The position numbers and the translations under genes are program-made. From a virus: a stretch of DNA of 28,714 nucleotides. Below, one piece after another: positions 21,332 to 28,240 of this stretch (position 1 is the stretch's first letter; every line of letters starts with the position of its first letter). The DNA lies in IMG/VR virus record IMGVR_UViG_3300036390_000006, positions 1-28,714 of that record. One strand, given 5' to 3'. The notes under the pieces are model-generated. The model worked only from the letters and a program-made list of their open reading frames with translations. It ran no database searches and had not been told where the DNA came from.

Positions 21332-22944
21332 TGGTGATTCCTCATGTCCAGAGTGTAGGTCTGGCCGAGCAGCGCACCGCCCCGGCCTCCAATGCCACCG
21401 CCAAAGATGGCGTTAACGAATTGATCAATGCCGCCCTCGGCAATCTTGCTGATCACGCGATCGAGGGCGTTCGCCAGGATGTCGGCACCGCTTTTCCCGG
21501 CCCTGAGGTCCGAGACGATACCGCCCAGGACGTCCTTCGCGACGCTCTGCAGCTCCTGCATGGCCTCCTGGTTTGCCTTCAGCGCCTCGCGCTCCGCATA
21601 GGTCGCCTCTACAAGCTGTTCGATCTTCGCCCGCTGCTCGTCTGTCGCGGCCGATCCGGCGCGGCGCAGCGCGTTCGCCACCTCGCGCTCCTGAGAGGTG
21701 GCCCCGATGAGGCTTTGCTCGAATTCAAGCTGCGTGATCAGATCGGCAACCGCCTTCTTCTCGCGCTCCGCATCGCTGACGGCGCTCGACCGCCCACCGC
21801 CTCCCTTGCGCCGCGCATCCTTCTCCGCCTCGATTTGCACCTGAGACTGGGTGGCATTGGCCCGGGCGTTCTGAATGGCCATGGCATCCCCGGTGATCTT
21901 GCCATCGACGCTCTGTAGGGGCGTAAGCGTCCCCAGGGCGGGAAGGCTCTGAGGCGGGATCGACACACCTTCACTTCGGAACCTGCTCGCCTGCCCAATC
22001 GCCGCGAGGATCTGCTGAGCGAGATTGGCATAAGCAGCAGCCAGGTCGTCGACCGCAGGCGTGGCGACGCGATCAAGAGCGCCGGCCAAAGCTTCCTGCA
22101 CGGATTTCACGTCCTCCGCAGTTGCTGCGCCTTCTTCCAGCCTGTCACGCAGATCACCGAACGCATTGCCAAAGTCTCGGATGAACGTCGGATCGACATT
22201 CGCTCCGCTCAGGTCACGATTGACGCGGGCAAAAAGCGGCGTGAGCTGCCTCAGCTCCTCCGCCAGTCCCTCATACTGTTCCTTGGCCGGGATTTCCGCA
22301 GCAGCCGAGCGTTCGCTCTCCTCTTCGACACGCTTTAGCTCATCGGCATATTCCTTGAGCGCCGGCATTGCCTCGCCCCATCGACTGGCAACGCGCTGGA
22401 TCAATTCCGCCTGTTTTTCGAGGGATAGCTCGACATCCTCCGAACTGGAGAGCAGCTCCGTGAAGTACTGGATCGCACTACCGCCCAAGCCGATTATTGC
22501 GATCGTCGCGAGAGATACCGGATTGAGCAGGCTTGTGAATGCACCTGCCAGCGCCGAGAGCGTCCCGCGAACGCCTGCCCCGCTTCCCAGCGCCTGGTTG
22601 ATCTGGCTGCCTTGCTGGAGAGCTATCAGGAACGGCGACTGCCCACCGGCCAACTGCACGCCGATGTCGTTGAACTGAGCGGCGAGGTTCGAAGTCTGCG
22701 TACGAGAGGCCGCCATCGCCCTATCCAGTTGCCTCGCACCATTTACCGCAACACCAAAGGCCCGATTGGAGTTCGCGGCCACGTCATTGAACGCGGCGGA
22801 GGAGGCCTTGTCGACCACTCCGAACGTATCTGCCAACACCTTCGTATCACGCTGGGTCTGACCGATCAGGGTCTTGAGCTGCCGCTGGATCTGCCGCGTA
22901 TCAGCGCTGATGCTCAAAACGAGCTGTTCGTTATCGGTTGCCAT
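21328..22944 (-). CDS. Tail tape measure protein (lambda-like TMP_2 type)
   Basis: A 538-aa protein with GAGAGAGCC before ATG 22944. The region about 50-185 matches prophage tail length tape measure text: GARQLDRAMAASRTQTSNLA, AQFNDIGVQLAGGQSPFLIA and LQQGSQINQALG, then a hydrophobic stretch LLNPVSLATIAIIGLGGSAI that may insert into the host membrane. Long coiled-coil regions follow (about 190-300 and 355-470). It is much longer than the GTA tape measure (202 aa), so this element would specify a longer tail. It overlaps the downstream gene by four bases. No tail tube or chaperone gene is seen beside it. Confidence 0.9.
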   Translation of the reverse strand: MATDNEQLVLSISADTRQIQRQLKTLIGQTQRDTKVLADTFGVVDKASSAAFNDVAANSNRAFGVAVNGARQLDRAMAASRTQTSNLAAQFNDIGVQLAGGQSPFLIALQQGSQINQALGSGAGVRGTLSALAGAFTSLLNPVSLATIAIIGLGGSAIQYFTELLSSSEDVELSLEKQAELIQRVASRWGEAMPALKEYADELKRVEEESERSAAAEIPAKEQYEGLAEELRQLTPLFARVNRDLSGANVDPTFIRDFGNAFGDLRDRLEEGAATAEDVKSVQEALAGALDRVATPAVDDLAAAYANLAQQILAAIGQASRFRSEGVSIPPQSLPALGTLTPLQSVDGKITGDAMAIQNARANATQSQVQIEAEKDARRKGGGGRSSAVSDAEREKKAVADLITQLEFEQSLIGATSQEREVANALRRAGSAATDEQRAKIEQLVEATYAEREALKANQEAMQELQSVAKDVLGGIVSDLRAGKSGADILANALDRVISKIAEGGIDQFVNAIFGGGIGGRGGALLGQTYTLDMRNHQ

Positions 22945-23045
22945 GATGGGGCTCTCTCGTCAGTGACATCAAGGATTGCGGGGGTGAGGGAGGCGACGGA
23001 AGACCATCGCCATCCCTCGGATGGGCTGGCCGAGGCATGCCAGCG

Positions 23046-23282
23046 TTACTCGATGACTGGAAACGGCGCTAACTGCATGCCGTTCTCATCGAAGCAGGCC
23101 CGATAGGCGGCGATCTGCGTTTCCGTAGACAACTTGAGGCGTGGATCGTCTTTCCACTGCTCCTAATGTCCATAACCGGGGAAGGTGCTCGGTTGAATGT
23201 AGACGTTGACCCAGGGCTTCGTGTCTGCCATCGCACCCGAAGACTTTCGCGGATCGCGGTGCCAAAGATAAACGCTTTTCAA
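23046..23282 (-). pseudogene. Small gene with an in-frame amber codon
   Basis: A frame from TTG 23282, overlapping the upstream stop as TTGA, reads KSVYLWHRDPRKSSG, AMADTKPWVNVYIQPS and ends FPGYGH at TAG (23165-23163). The same frame then continues EQWKDDPRLKLSTETQIAAY and ends PFPVIE at TAA, 38 more codons. Both halves have normal coding character for this element. Either the gene is broken, the short 39-aa product is the true one, or the amber codon is read through. A neighbouring gene (24722-24988) uses TAG as its stop, which argues against global recoding. Family unknown. Confidence 0.55.
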
Positions 23283-23458
23283 TTGACGCCCTCCCATACC
23301 TGCTCCCATTCAGGGCGGACCTCTCGAAATACCTCTTCAGTGATAGGTATCGGCAGGGATTGGCAGCGCGTACCGATCAGCTCATCACCGCTGTAGAGAT
23401 ATGCAACCACCGTCCGTCCGTCTTCGCAGAGGACAGCCTCAGCCTTTGGATTACTCAT
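23279..23458 (-). CDS. Small 59-aa protein of the structural operon
   Basis: This gene is too short for usual ORF lists. ATG 23458 overlaps the upstream stop as ATGA. The product, MSNPKAEAVLCEDGRTVVAY then LYSGDELIGTRCQSLPIPIT and a C-terminal EVRPEWEQVW, is acidic with a predicted beta character. Its end overlaps the TTG of the next frame. The overlaps and codon use support translation. No family is recognised; it lies between capsid and tape measure where a phage would have connector or tail genes. Confidence 0.68.
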   Translation of the reverse strand: MSNPKAEAVLCEDGRTVVAYLYSGDELIGTRCQSLPIPITEEVFREVRPEWEQVWEGVN

Positions 23459-23655
23459 ATCCGTACGCTCCCAGCCTGCACCCTGACCTTCGGTTTCTCC
23501 GGCTGCTTTCCTTCGAGAAGGTCGAGCCGTTCCTTGTGGTTTTTGATTGTCTCCGTGATGGTGTCCACGGCGCTGTAGAGTTCTTCCCGTGTCGGCGGTG
23601 AACGCATCGCTGCGGCACCGACTTTCTCACGGATATGGGCGCTCACGCTGCTCAT
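23455..23655 (-). CDS. Small helical protein downstream of the capsid, 66 aa
   Basis: ATG 23655 overlaps the capsid stop as ATGA and its own stop overlaps the next ATG in the same way, so translation is coupled on both sides. The product has an N-terminal helix (SSVSAHIREKVGAAAM), a coiled-coil heptad stretch (ELYSAVDTITETIKNHKERL DLLEG) and a basic Pro-containing tail. It resembles small coiled-coil proteins of head assembly in size and place, but no family was identified. Confidence 0.65.
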   Translation of the reverse strand: MSSVSAHIREKVGAAAMRSPPTREELYSAVDTITETIKNHKERLDLLEGKQPEKPKVRVQAGSVRI

Positions 23656-24668
23656 GGTGTCGGTGTCCAATCGATGTCCGCCAACTCCGCGACCGCATTG
23701 CCCCGGATCTTGTCGACCCCGAACGAGACCACCACCCGCATGGCAACCGAGTTCGTCTGAAAGAGGCTGACAAGCTCGCTCGCAGTCGGCGCTGCGCTTT
23801 CGTTGGTGGGGGCGTCATCGAGTTGGATCGACGCCTGGTTCGAAACGTCAAGCTCGATGCCATCAGCGTTGGCAGCGACCGAAGCAGCGTTGATCAGCCG
23901 AAGTGTACCAGCGGGGATCGCGGCGCTTACCATCGCAGGGAGGCCAAGTAGCTCGCCACCCAGCGGGGTCATGCCTTTGAAGGGATCGCCCTGAAGCGAA
24001 AAGCCGTTCGCTACGTCCGGAGACATAGCCCACAGAAGGGTCCCGGCCCCTGAGCTATTGACAGACTGAAGCATCTGCAAAACGTGTCCCTCTTCGACTG
24101 GTCCATCTCCGGCCGTCAACGGCGTCACGCCCAGCATAACAGTCGCGAAAAATGCCTGATCAACCACATCAGAGACTGCGCCGCGAAGCTCAGTATTCAC
24201 GAGGCTGTAGGAGCTCTCCTCCATCGACCGCGCAACCTCGTCGGTGACAACGATCAGCGCCGCCGCCGTGGTCGGCTCTAGGGTGGGCGTGTCGAGCGTC
24301 AGCTTGCTTACCGGAATTGGCTTGCCCTCGCCCCTCGACCAGGCGGTCGCACCTGCGACAACAACGCCCAAAGGTATGCGCAAGGGCACCCGGGCAAAGC
24401 CGCTGTCGAGAAGGCGGAAGAAGATCGAGCGATTTCGGAGACTGCCGAAAAACGCGTTGGAGGAAATTCGCCAGTCTCCCAGCACTTCACCGTAGGAAGC
24501 GTCCGACATGCTGCCAGCGCCAACGGCTGCCTTCAGAATCCGAGGAATGCGAGGGGATGATTTGCGGGCCTCAGCGATCGAGCTTGCCACCGATAGGTTA
24601 CCTCGGGCAGCAAGAAGGGTTTTGACGACGACGCCGAGGTCGCTGCTGATGGGATCGATGTTTGACAT
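23652..24668 (-). CDS. Phage major capsid protein (HK97 fold) of the element
   Basis: A 338-aa protein from ATG 24668 with AGGAAC upstream. A longer frame starts before a terminator and is rejected. HK97-type capsid marks are an N-terminal helical arm, VVVAGATAWSRGEGKPIPVS (the AWxGEGxxxP loop), PTTAAALIVVTDEVARSMEE, a dimer region VVDQAFFATVML and, in the C-terminal half, GGELLGLPAMVSAAIPAGTL. It differs in sequence from the GTA capsid. No scaffold domain or maturation protease is present nearby, which is unusual. The gene follows an intrinsic terminator, so it may have its own promoter or depend on antitermination. Confidence 0.88.
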   Translation of the reverse strand: MSNIDPISSDLGVVVKTLLAARGNLSVASSIAEARKSSPRIPRILKAAVGAGSMSDASYGEVLGDWRISSNAFFGSLRNRSIFFRLLDSGFARVPLRIPLGVVVAGATAWSRGEGKPIPVSKLTLDTPTLEPTTAAALIVVTDEVARSMEESSYSLVNTELRGAVSDVVDQAFFATVMLGVTPLTAGDGPVEEGHVLQMLQSVNSSGAGTLLWAMSPDVANGFSLQGDPFKGMTPLGGELLGLPAMVSAAIPAGTLRLINAASVAANADGIELDVSNQASIQLDDAPTNESAAPTASELVSLFQTNSVAMRVVVSFGVDKIRGNAVAELADIDWTPTP

Positions 24669-24702
24669 AGCGTTCCTGCCTTGTTGTGTTGGCGGACGAT
24701 GG

Positions 24703-24733
24703 AAAAAGAAACGCGAGTGCGCTACTCGCGTTT
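24703..24733 (-). terminator. Intrinsic terminator before the capsid gene
   Basis: On the minus strand AAACGCGAGT and ACTCGCGTTT (arms 24733-24724 and 24718-24709) form a 10-bp stem with a 5-base loop, followed by CTTTTT. It overlaps the stop codon of the preceding HTH gene and lies 35 bp before the capsid start, separating early from late genes. Confidence 0.78.
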
Positions 24734-24988
24734 CTCGCGTTTGTAGGCCTGCAGAGCAGAAAGGCTGATCATCCACCGCCCACCACGCTTCTCACCCATG
24801 GCCTTTGCGCGGCAGAGCCACCGGACAGTGTCATGTGGTAGGTCGAAGCGTTCGGCGGCAGTCGAGGTGTCAACCAGGTCGTCCTCCTCGATCGCTGGGA
24901 TTACGGGAGACGGAAGTTCGGTCAGCGCTTCCTTGAGCGCGATTAGATCCGCGACGATGCGGTCAATGATGGAAAGCGGGTCTTTCAC
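24722..24988 (-). CDS. Small HTH protein (excisionase/MerR-like), 88 aa
   Basis: GTG 24988 overlaps the upstream stop as GTGA and is the best start; a GTG two codons earlier is possible. An N-terminal helix (LSIIDRIVADLIALKEALTE) may dimerise. The C-terminal part is a DNA-binding domain: DTSTAAERFDLPHDTVRWLC then GEKRGGRWMISLSALQAY. The latter is the Trp-containing wing seen in excisionase-type HTH proteins. It could be a transcription switch for the late genes or a second recombination factor. It ends with TAG. Confidence 0.75.
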   Translation of the reverse strand: MKDPLSIIDRIVADLIALKEALTELPSPVIPAIEEDDLVDTSTAAERFDLPHDTVRWLCRAKAMGEKRGGRWMISLSALQAYKREKRE

Positions 24989-25344
24989 TTGCACAGATCT
25001 TCCTCCGCCAAACACGATTGACCTGACTTCGCTCTGAGCATCTGCAGGATCTCGTCTCCGGTCGGCCTTCTGCCGCCGAACATGTCGAGCAGCTTTTGTC
25101 CCGCCAAGCGGCCCTGATGCCGATATGCCGCGCCATATCTGAGCTTTCGCTCGCGGCGACAGGCGTCGGAACATGTGCTTGCCCGTGAGGTGGCCGGCGA
25201 GAAATCGTGGCCGCAGATGACGCAGGTCGCCGTCCTCACCGGCGGTGAAATTAAAGGCTTAGAAACGGTCCGACTTTCCGACGTCATTTCTATTTTCGTA
25301 ATCTTTTCAGTGCCTTGAAAAAGGTCTGACTGTGATCTGGTCAT
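24985..25344 (-). CDS. Four-cysteine zinc-finger-like protein, 119 aa
   Basis: The motif is C41-x2-C44-x13-C58-x3-C62 in CVICGHDFSP ... STCSDACRRERK, a typical zinc-binding FCS-like finger followed by a basic patch. A C-terminal part (TGDEILQMLRAKSG) is helical. Proteins with this finger occur in rhizobial phages and islands, sometimes as HNH nuclease remnants; no HNH motif is visible here. The start at ATG 25344 is preceded by a Gly-Ala-rich leader with GAAAAG near the ATG. It overlaps the next gene by four bases. Confidence 0.7.
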   Translation of the reverse strand: MTRSQSDLFQGTEKITKIEMTSESRTVSKPLISPPVRTATCVICGHDFSPATSRASTCSDACRRERKLRYGAAYRHQGRLAGQKLLDMFGGRRPTGDEILQMLRAKSGQSCLAEEDLCK

Positions 25345-25455
25345 CTTTTCATGCCTCTTTCGAAAACAAATCGGCTCGAATAAAAAACCTCCGAATGAGA
25401 TGGGCGCGGGTGGGGAAGCCGGGCCTTTCGAACTTTTGCCCCTCCCCCCCCGACC

Positions 25456-26295
25456 TCAGTGCGTTCGCGCATTCGCCGCCTCCGCATGCCAGTTGAGCCG
25501 AGCTTGCCGCATCCCGTTGGCGATAAAGGCGAGGCCGTTTCCTCGTCGCCGCATCTCCTCGCGAATGGCCGCGTTCAGCGTACTCTCATCCAGCCATGTC
25601 CAGACTTCTGCACCTCGATCGGGCATCCCGATTATCGCGGCGTGAACCCGCTCCGAGGCCGTGCTGAAGGCTGCGCCATGTCGAGAACTACCTGCGGTTG
25701 CCGCCCTCTCCCTCGCCTCGTAATTGATCCGATCGGGTGCCGCCTCCACCCTCCTCCCAAGCCCGTGCAACGGCTGCTCAGGATGCAGCGTTTCGGCCTG
25801 TTCGCTGCCGAGTTTCGACGTGTCCGGAAGAGAGATGGGTTTATTACATGGGTTACTTACATGGGTTTGTCGGACATTTTCGCCCGGGGTAACCGGACAT
25901 TTTCGCCCGGGGTCAGCGGGCATTTCTGCCCGGTTCTCATCGCCCCGTTCAGGATCGTCGATGCAGCGCATTCGTCTGTCCCAATCCCCTATGATCTCAC
26001 GAAACTTGGACCATTGAGGACGGTACTCAGCGCGGAAAGACTTGCCGCCATGACTGCTCTTCTGGAACAGACCTTGTGCGCAAAGCTCGTTCGTGGCCCG
26101 CCTAACTGTCTTTTCGTCGATACCGAGCAGCGCGGCCAGGCGCGCAATGCTCGGATCGCACTGGCCGGTTCTCTTGTTAAAATGGTCGAGGATGGCCCCG
26201 CCGACGCGCATATCAGCGGCTGACAAGCCGGGAGCTATCAGGAGGGCTTTTCGCCCGATGGCAACGTCGTGCCGTTCAAAGCCTGCCTTGCTCAT
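25456..26295 (-). CDS. HTH replication-initiator-type protein, 279 aa
   Basis: ATG 26295 overlaps the upstream stop as TGATG. The N-terminal winged helix is FERHDVAIGRKALLIAPGLS, then DPSIARLAALLGIDEKTVRR, ATNELCAQGLFQKSSHGGKS, resembling RepA/lambda-O-type initiators of rhizobial islands. The middle is low-complexity and encoded by two arrays of direct repeats. The C-terminal part (EVWTWLDESTLNAAIREEMR with RMRQARLNWHAE-type end) is helical. The repeats inside the gene look like an origin. This makes a replication-initiator role likely, but it is inferred and a pure transcription factor is not excluded. Confidence 0.75.
   Translation of the reverse strand: MSKAGFERHDVAIGRKALLIAPGLSAADMRVGGAILDHFNKRTGQCDPSIARLAALLGIDEKTVRRATNELCAQGLFQKSSHGGKSFRAEYRPQWSKFREIIGDWDRRMRCIDDPERGDENRAEMPADPGRKCPVTPGENVRQTHVSNPCNKPISLPDTSKLGSEQAETLHPEQPLHGLGRRVEAAPDRINYEARERAATAGSSRHGAAFSTASERVHAAIIGMPDRGAEVWTWLDESTLNAAIREEMRRRGNGLAFIANGMRQARLNWHAEAANARTH
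25835..25873. repeat. Three tandem 13-bp A/T-rich repeats
   Basis: ATGGGTTTATTAC, ATGGGTTACTTAC and ATGGGTTTGTCGG follow one another with an exact 13-base period. They adjoin the 23-bp repeats and lie inside the replication-type HTH gene. Thirteen is not a multiple of three, so the pattern is conserved at DNA rather than protein level. It resembles the melting 13-mers of iteron origins. Confidence 0.75.
25871..25939. repeat. Three tandem 23-bp iteron-like repeats
   Basis: CGGACATTTTCGCCCGGGGT begins at 25871 and again at 25894. A weaker copy, CGGGCATTTCTGCCCGG, begins at 25917. The period is 23 bases, roughly two helical turns and not a multiple of three, so the encoded amino acids differ among copies. 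Together with the 13-mers this looks like a replication origin embedded in the initiator gene, as in lambda O. Confidence 0.78.
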
Positions 26296-26564
26296 CACGC
26301 ACCGTCATAGCGCAGCGCGTGAGCGGTCTTGCAGGCGGCTATAGCCTCCGCAGCGGTGAGGTTGAACCGCGATCGCATAAATGGAATGATCGCACCGACC
26401 ACATGATCACGGTTAGCTGCCAGCCAGATTGCTGCTTCAGTGACCTGCGAAAGCGTTTTGCAGTCTACCGCTTCGTTCTGCTGCCGTTCACTCTTGGTAC
26501 CGGGTGCGCCTGAAACCGCATGTGTCTGATTAAATGAAACTTTCGGGCTTGATGGCGTTTTCAC
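26295..26564 (-). CDS. Small protein starting inside the attachment core, 89 aa
   Basis: The frame has no ATG inside the element. The earliest internal start is GTG 26564, within the 8-bp core; the open frame extends upstream into the terminase gene in another phase. The C-terminal half (CKTLSQVTEAAIWLAANRDH, then IIPFMRSRFNLTAAEAIAAC) is well-folded helical text resembling small proteins next to replication HTH genes in rhizobial islands. The N-terminal 35 residues are poor in structure. When integrated, GAGGA of the terminase gene lies 8 bases before the GTG. It is co-transcribed with the HTH gene. Confidence 0.6.
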   Translation of the reverse strand: MKTPSSPKVSFNQTHAVSGAPGTKSERQQNEAVDCKTLSQVTEAAIWLAANRDHVVGAIIPFMRSRFNLTAAEAIAACKTAHALRYDGA

Positions 26565-27936
26565 ACATCTGGTCCTCGAGCTCCACAAACCGGCCCGCAT
26601 GCAAAACCCGGCCCTGCTCGTAAAGTGCCGCCACAGGCTCGGCGCGCAAAAACTTGCCGCGTGTCGCCCGGACCGTCGTTACCGGCAGCCGCGCCTCAAT
26701 GCCCTCCAGCACGGCGCGCACCATGTCGCCGCCCTGGTTCACCTCGGCCACCACCCGGTCGGCCTCGAACCGCCGGAACGCACTCACCACCGCCCGCGCC
26801 CAGCCCGCCGGGCCCTGCCCTTCCACCGAACAGTCCGACAACACAACCGCCTGGCCATTCTCCTTCAGCCCCGCGACCACAATGCCGCAGCAGGCGGATA
26901 GCCCACCCGCCGGCGGATCGACCGCGACCACGATGCGCCGCAGGGGCTCAGCCAGCTTGACGACGATCTCGTCGAGCCGCGCGCGCTTCCACAAGCCATC
27001 CGCCCGGTCCTCGATCAGCTCGCCGTCCAGTTCCTGCCGCCCCAGCCTTGTCCCGCCATAGCGGCTCTGGAGCGCGCCCAAAAACCCCGGCGCCAGATGC
27101 GCCGCATTGGCAGCCGTTGCCATCCGCGTCAGCCGCGTTCCCTCATCCGCCATCAATCGCTTCAGCAGAGGCACCGGCCGTGGCGTCGTCGTCACCACCT
27201 GGCGCGGATCCTCGCCCAGCCGCAGCGCAAACTGCAGCATGTCGAAGGTCTCATCAGCATGTTTCCATTTGGCGAGCTCGTCGCACCAGGCGAGATGAAA
27301 TTGCGGCCCGCGCAGACTTTCGGGATCTTCCGAGGAGAAGATCTGCGCGATCGCCCCGTTCGGCCAGACCAGCCGCCGCCGCGAAATCTCCACCTCCGGC
27401 CGCATGCGCCGCGCAATCCTTGCCAGCCCCGAGGCCCCGTCGATCATCACCTCGCGCGCATCGCCCAGCGTTTCCGCCACCAGCGCAATCCGCAAATCCG
27501 TCCGCCGCCCCGCCGCAAGCACCTGCGCCTGCACCCATTCGGCCCCGGCCCGCGTCTTGCCCGATCCCCGCCCGCCGAGGATCAGCCAGCTCAGCCAGTC
27601 GCCTTCAGGCGGAAGTTGTTCGCGGCGGGCCAGAAGCCTCCAGTCGCGGGCGAGAAAGGCGAGATCGGAGGGCGAGAGTTCCGAGAGGTCGAGCCGCCCC
27701 CGGTGCGGCCCCGGCTGCACACCCTTGTCCGCTCCTGCCGGGACCAATAATCCTGCCCGCGCGCGGGTTTCAGGCGCCGTAGCCTCGATGATCGCCCCAC
27801 CCAGCACTTTCGACCTACGGATGCCGTCCGCGATCCCGATCAACCCCTGGTTTAGATCACCAACAATGCCGAGCGCCGATGTCTGCGCGTTCGCCGTCCG
27901 ATCCCTTGTCCGCCTGCCCAGGGATTTCGGCGTCAT
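26530..27936 (-). CDS. terL: GTA large terminase, N-terminal part truncated by the element
   Basis: The frame gives 468 aa. The first 456 codons are terminase and the last ones (ENAIKPESFI) come from the element. The ATPase has Walker A GGRGSGKT (121-128) and Walker B WCDE (217-220), with TTTPRP coupling motif near 250. The nuclease domain begins at VAVDPPAG with Asp340 and continues through AEVNQGGD. The final acidic motif (SPDRxDA) is missing here and lies at 16296-16421. Residues 1-80 have little family character, so the true start may be later; ATG 27936 lies 45 bp after repeat R3. Loss of the last motif should abolish headful DNA cleavage while perhaps leaving ATPase function. Confidence 0.9.
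   Translation of the reverse strand: MTPKSLGRRTRDRTANAQTSALGIVGDLNQGLIGIADGIRRSKVLGGAIIEATAPETRARAGLLVPAGADKGVQPGPHRGRLDLSELSPSDLAFLARDWRLLARREQLPPEGDWLSWLILGGRGSGKTRAGAEWVQAQVLAAGRRTDLRIALVAETLGDAREVMIDGASGLARIARRMRPEVEISRRRLVWPNGAIAQIFSSEDPESLRGPQFHLAWCDELAKWKHADETFDMLQFALRLGEDPRQVVTTTPRPVPLLKRLMADEGTRLTRMATAANAAHLAPGFLGALQSRYGGTRLGRQELDGELIEDRADGLWKRARLDEIVVKLAEPLRRIVVAVDPPAGGLSACCGIVVAGLKENGQAVVLSDCSVEGQGPAGWARAVVSAFRRFEADRVVAEVNQGGDMVRAVLEGIEARLPVTTVRATRGKFLRAEPVAALYEQGRVLHAGRFVELEDQMCENAIKPESFI
26561..26568. other. Right attachment core (attR) of the integrative element
   Basis: TCACACAT, identical to 16414-16421. To its right is CTGGTCCTCGAG from the terminase gene; to its left is element DNA. 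On the minus strand the core reads ATG TGT GA in terminase phase, giving Met-Cys followed by Glu here and by Asp in the remnant. Crossover within the core thus restores the host protein exactly. Confidence 0.8.
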
Positions 27937-27981
27937 CGGCAGTCTCCCGAAAGCATCCGCTGGCCGTGTGGCAACAGAACC

Positions 27982-28185
27982 GATCCCCTCACTTGCGAAA
28001 TCTGAAGTTTAGGCGGCTTGCGCTCGCCTAAGCCTTCGATTTCGCTTTCTCCCCCACAGTGGGGGGAGAGGGAGCGCGAGGCCAGCCGCGTCGACACCTC
28101 TCCCCTCTGTGGGAGAGGTTACAAAATCGAGGGCTTAGCCCGATCAGGGCTAAACCTCAGATTTTGTTGGTGAGGGGATCCGTTC
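27982..28185. repeat. Repeat family R3, diverging pair of copies (right)
   Basis: Two copies, 27982-28080 and 28094-28185, point away from each other, with outer ends GATCCCCTCACTTGCG and GTTGGTGAGGGGATCCGTTC. The first is almost identical to the reverse complement of 11441-11540 and the second to that of 11623-11707. They fill the 304-bp gap between g1 and the terminase, genes that normally adjoin. Nothing else is seen in this gap. Confidence 0.82.
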
Positions 28186-28240
28186 CGCTGGCAATCCATC
28201 AACATGACCTAGCGAGGAGCGATCAACTCAAAGCCCCCCC

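Larger units (their letters stand above)
16414..26568. mobile_element. Integrative prophage-like element of about 10.15 kb inside the GTA terminase gene
   Basis: The element is bounded by identical 8-bp cores, carries an integrase whose stop lies one base from the left core, and splits the large terminase reading frame. Removing 10,147 bp joins the two terminase parts in frame. It encodes integrase, excisionase-like protein, two RHH repressors, a replication-type HTH protein, one capsid and one tape measure protein, plus unknown genes. It lacks any visible terminase, portal, protease, connector or lysis gene. Its codons look less G/C-biased than the host genes. It is therefore either a reduced prophage or a satellite-like element. 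Confidence 0.9.

Noticed and set aside
23046-23282. Whole-element reassignment of TAG to an amino acid
   Set aside because: The HTH gene at 24722-24988 ends with TAG, and no other late gene contains in-frame TAG, so recoding is not supported.
25835-25939. Possible CRISPR array
   Set aside because: The repeats are directly tandem with periods of 13 and 23 bases and no unique spacers, and no cas gene is present. Iteron-like repeats explain them better.
11441-28185. Composite transposon bounded by the R3 pairs
   Set aside because: No transposase is present at either pair, the unit order is not that of a simple inverted repeat, and a further copy occurs inside at 16202. Dispersed palindromic repeats are the simpler reading.
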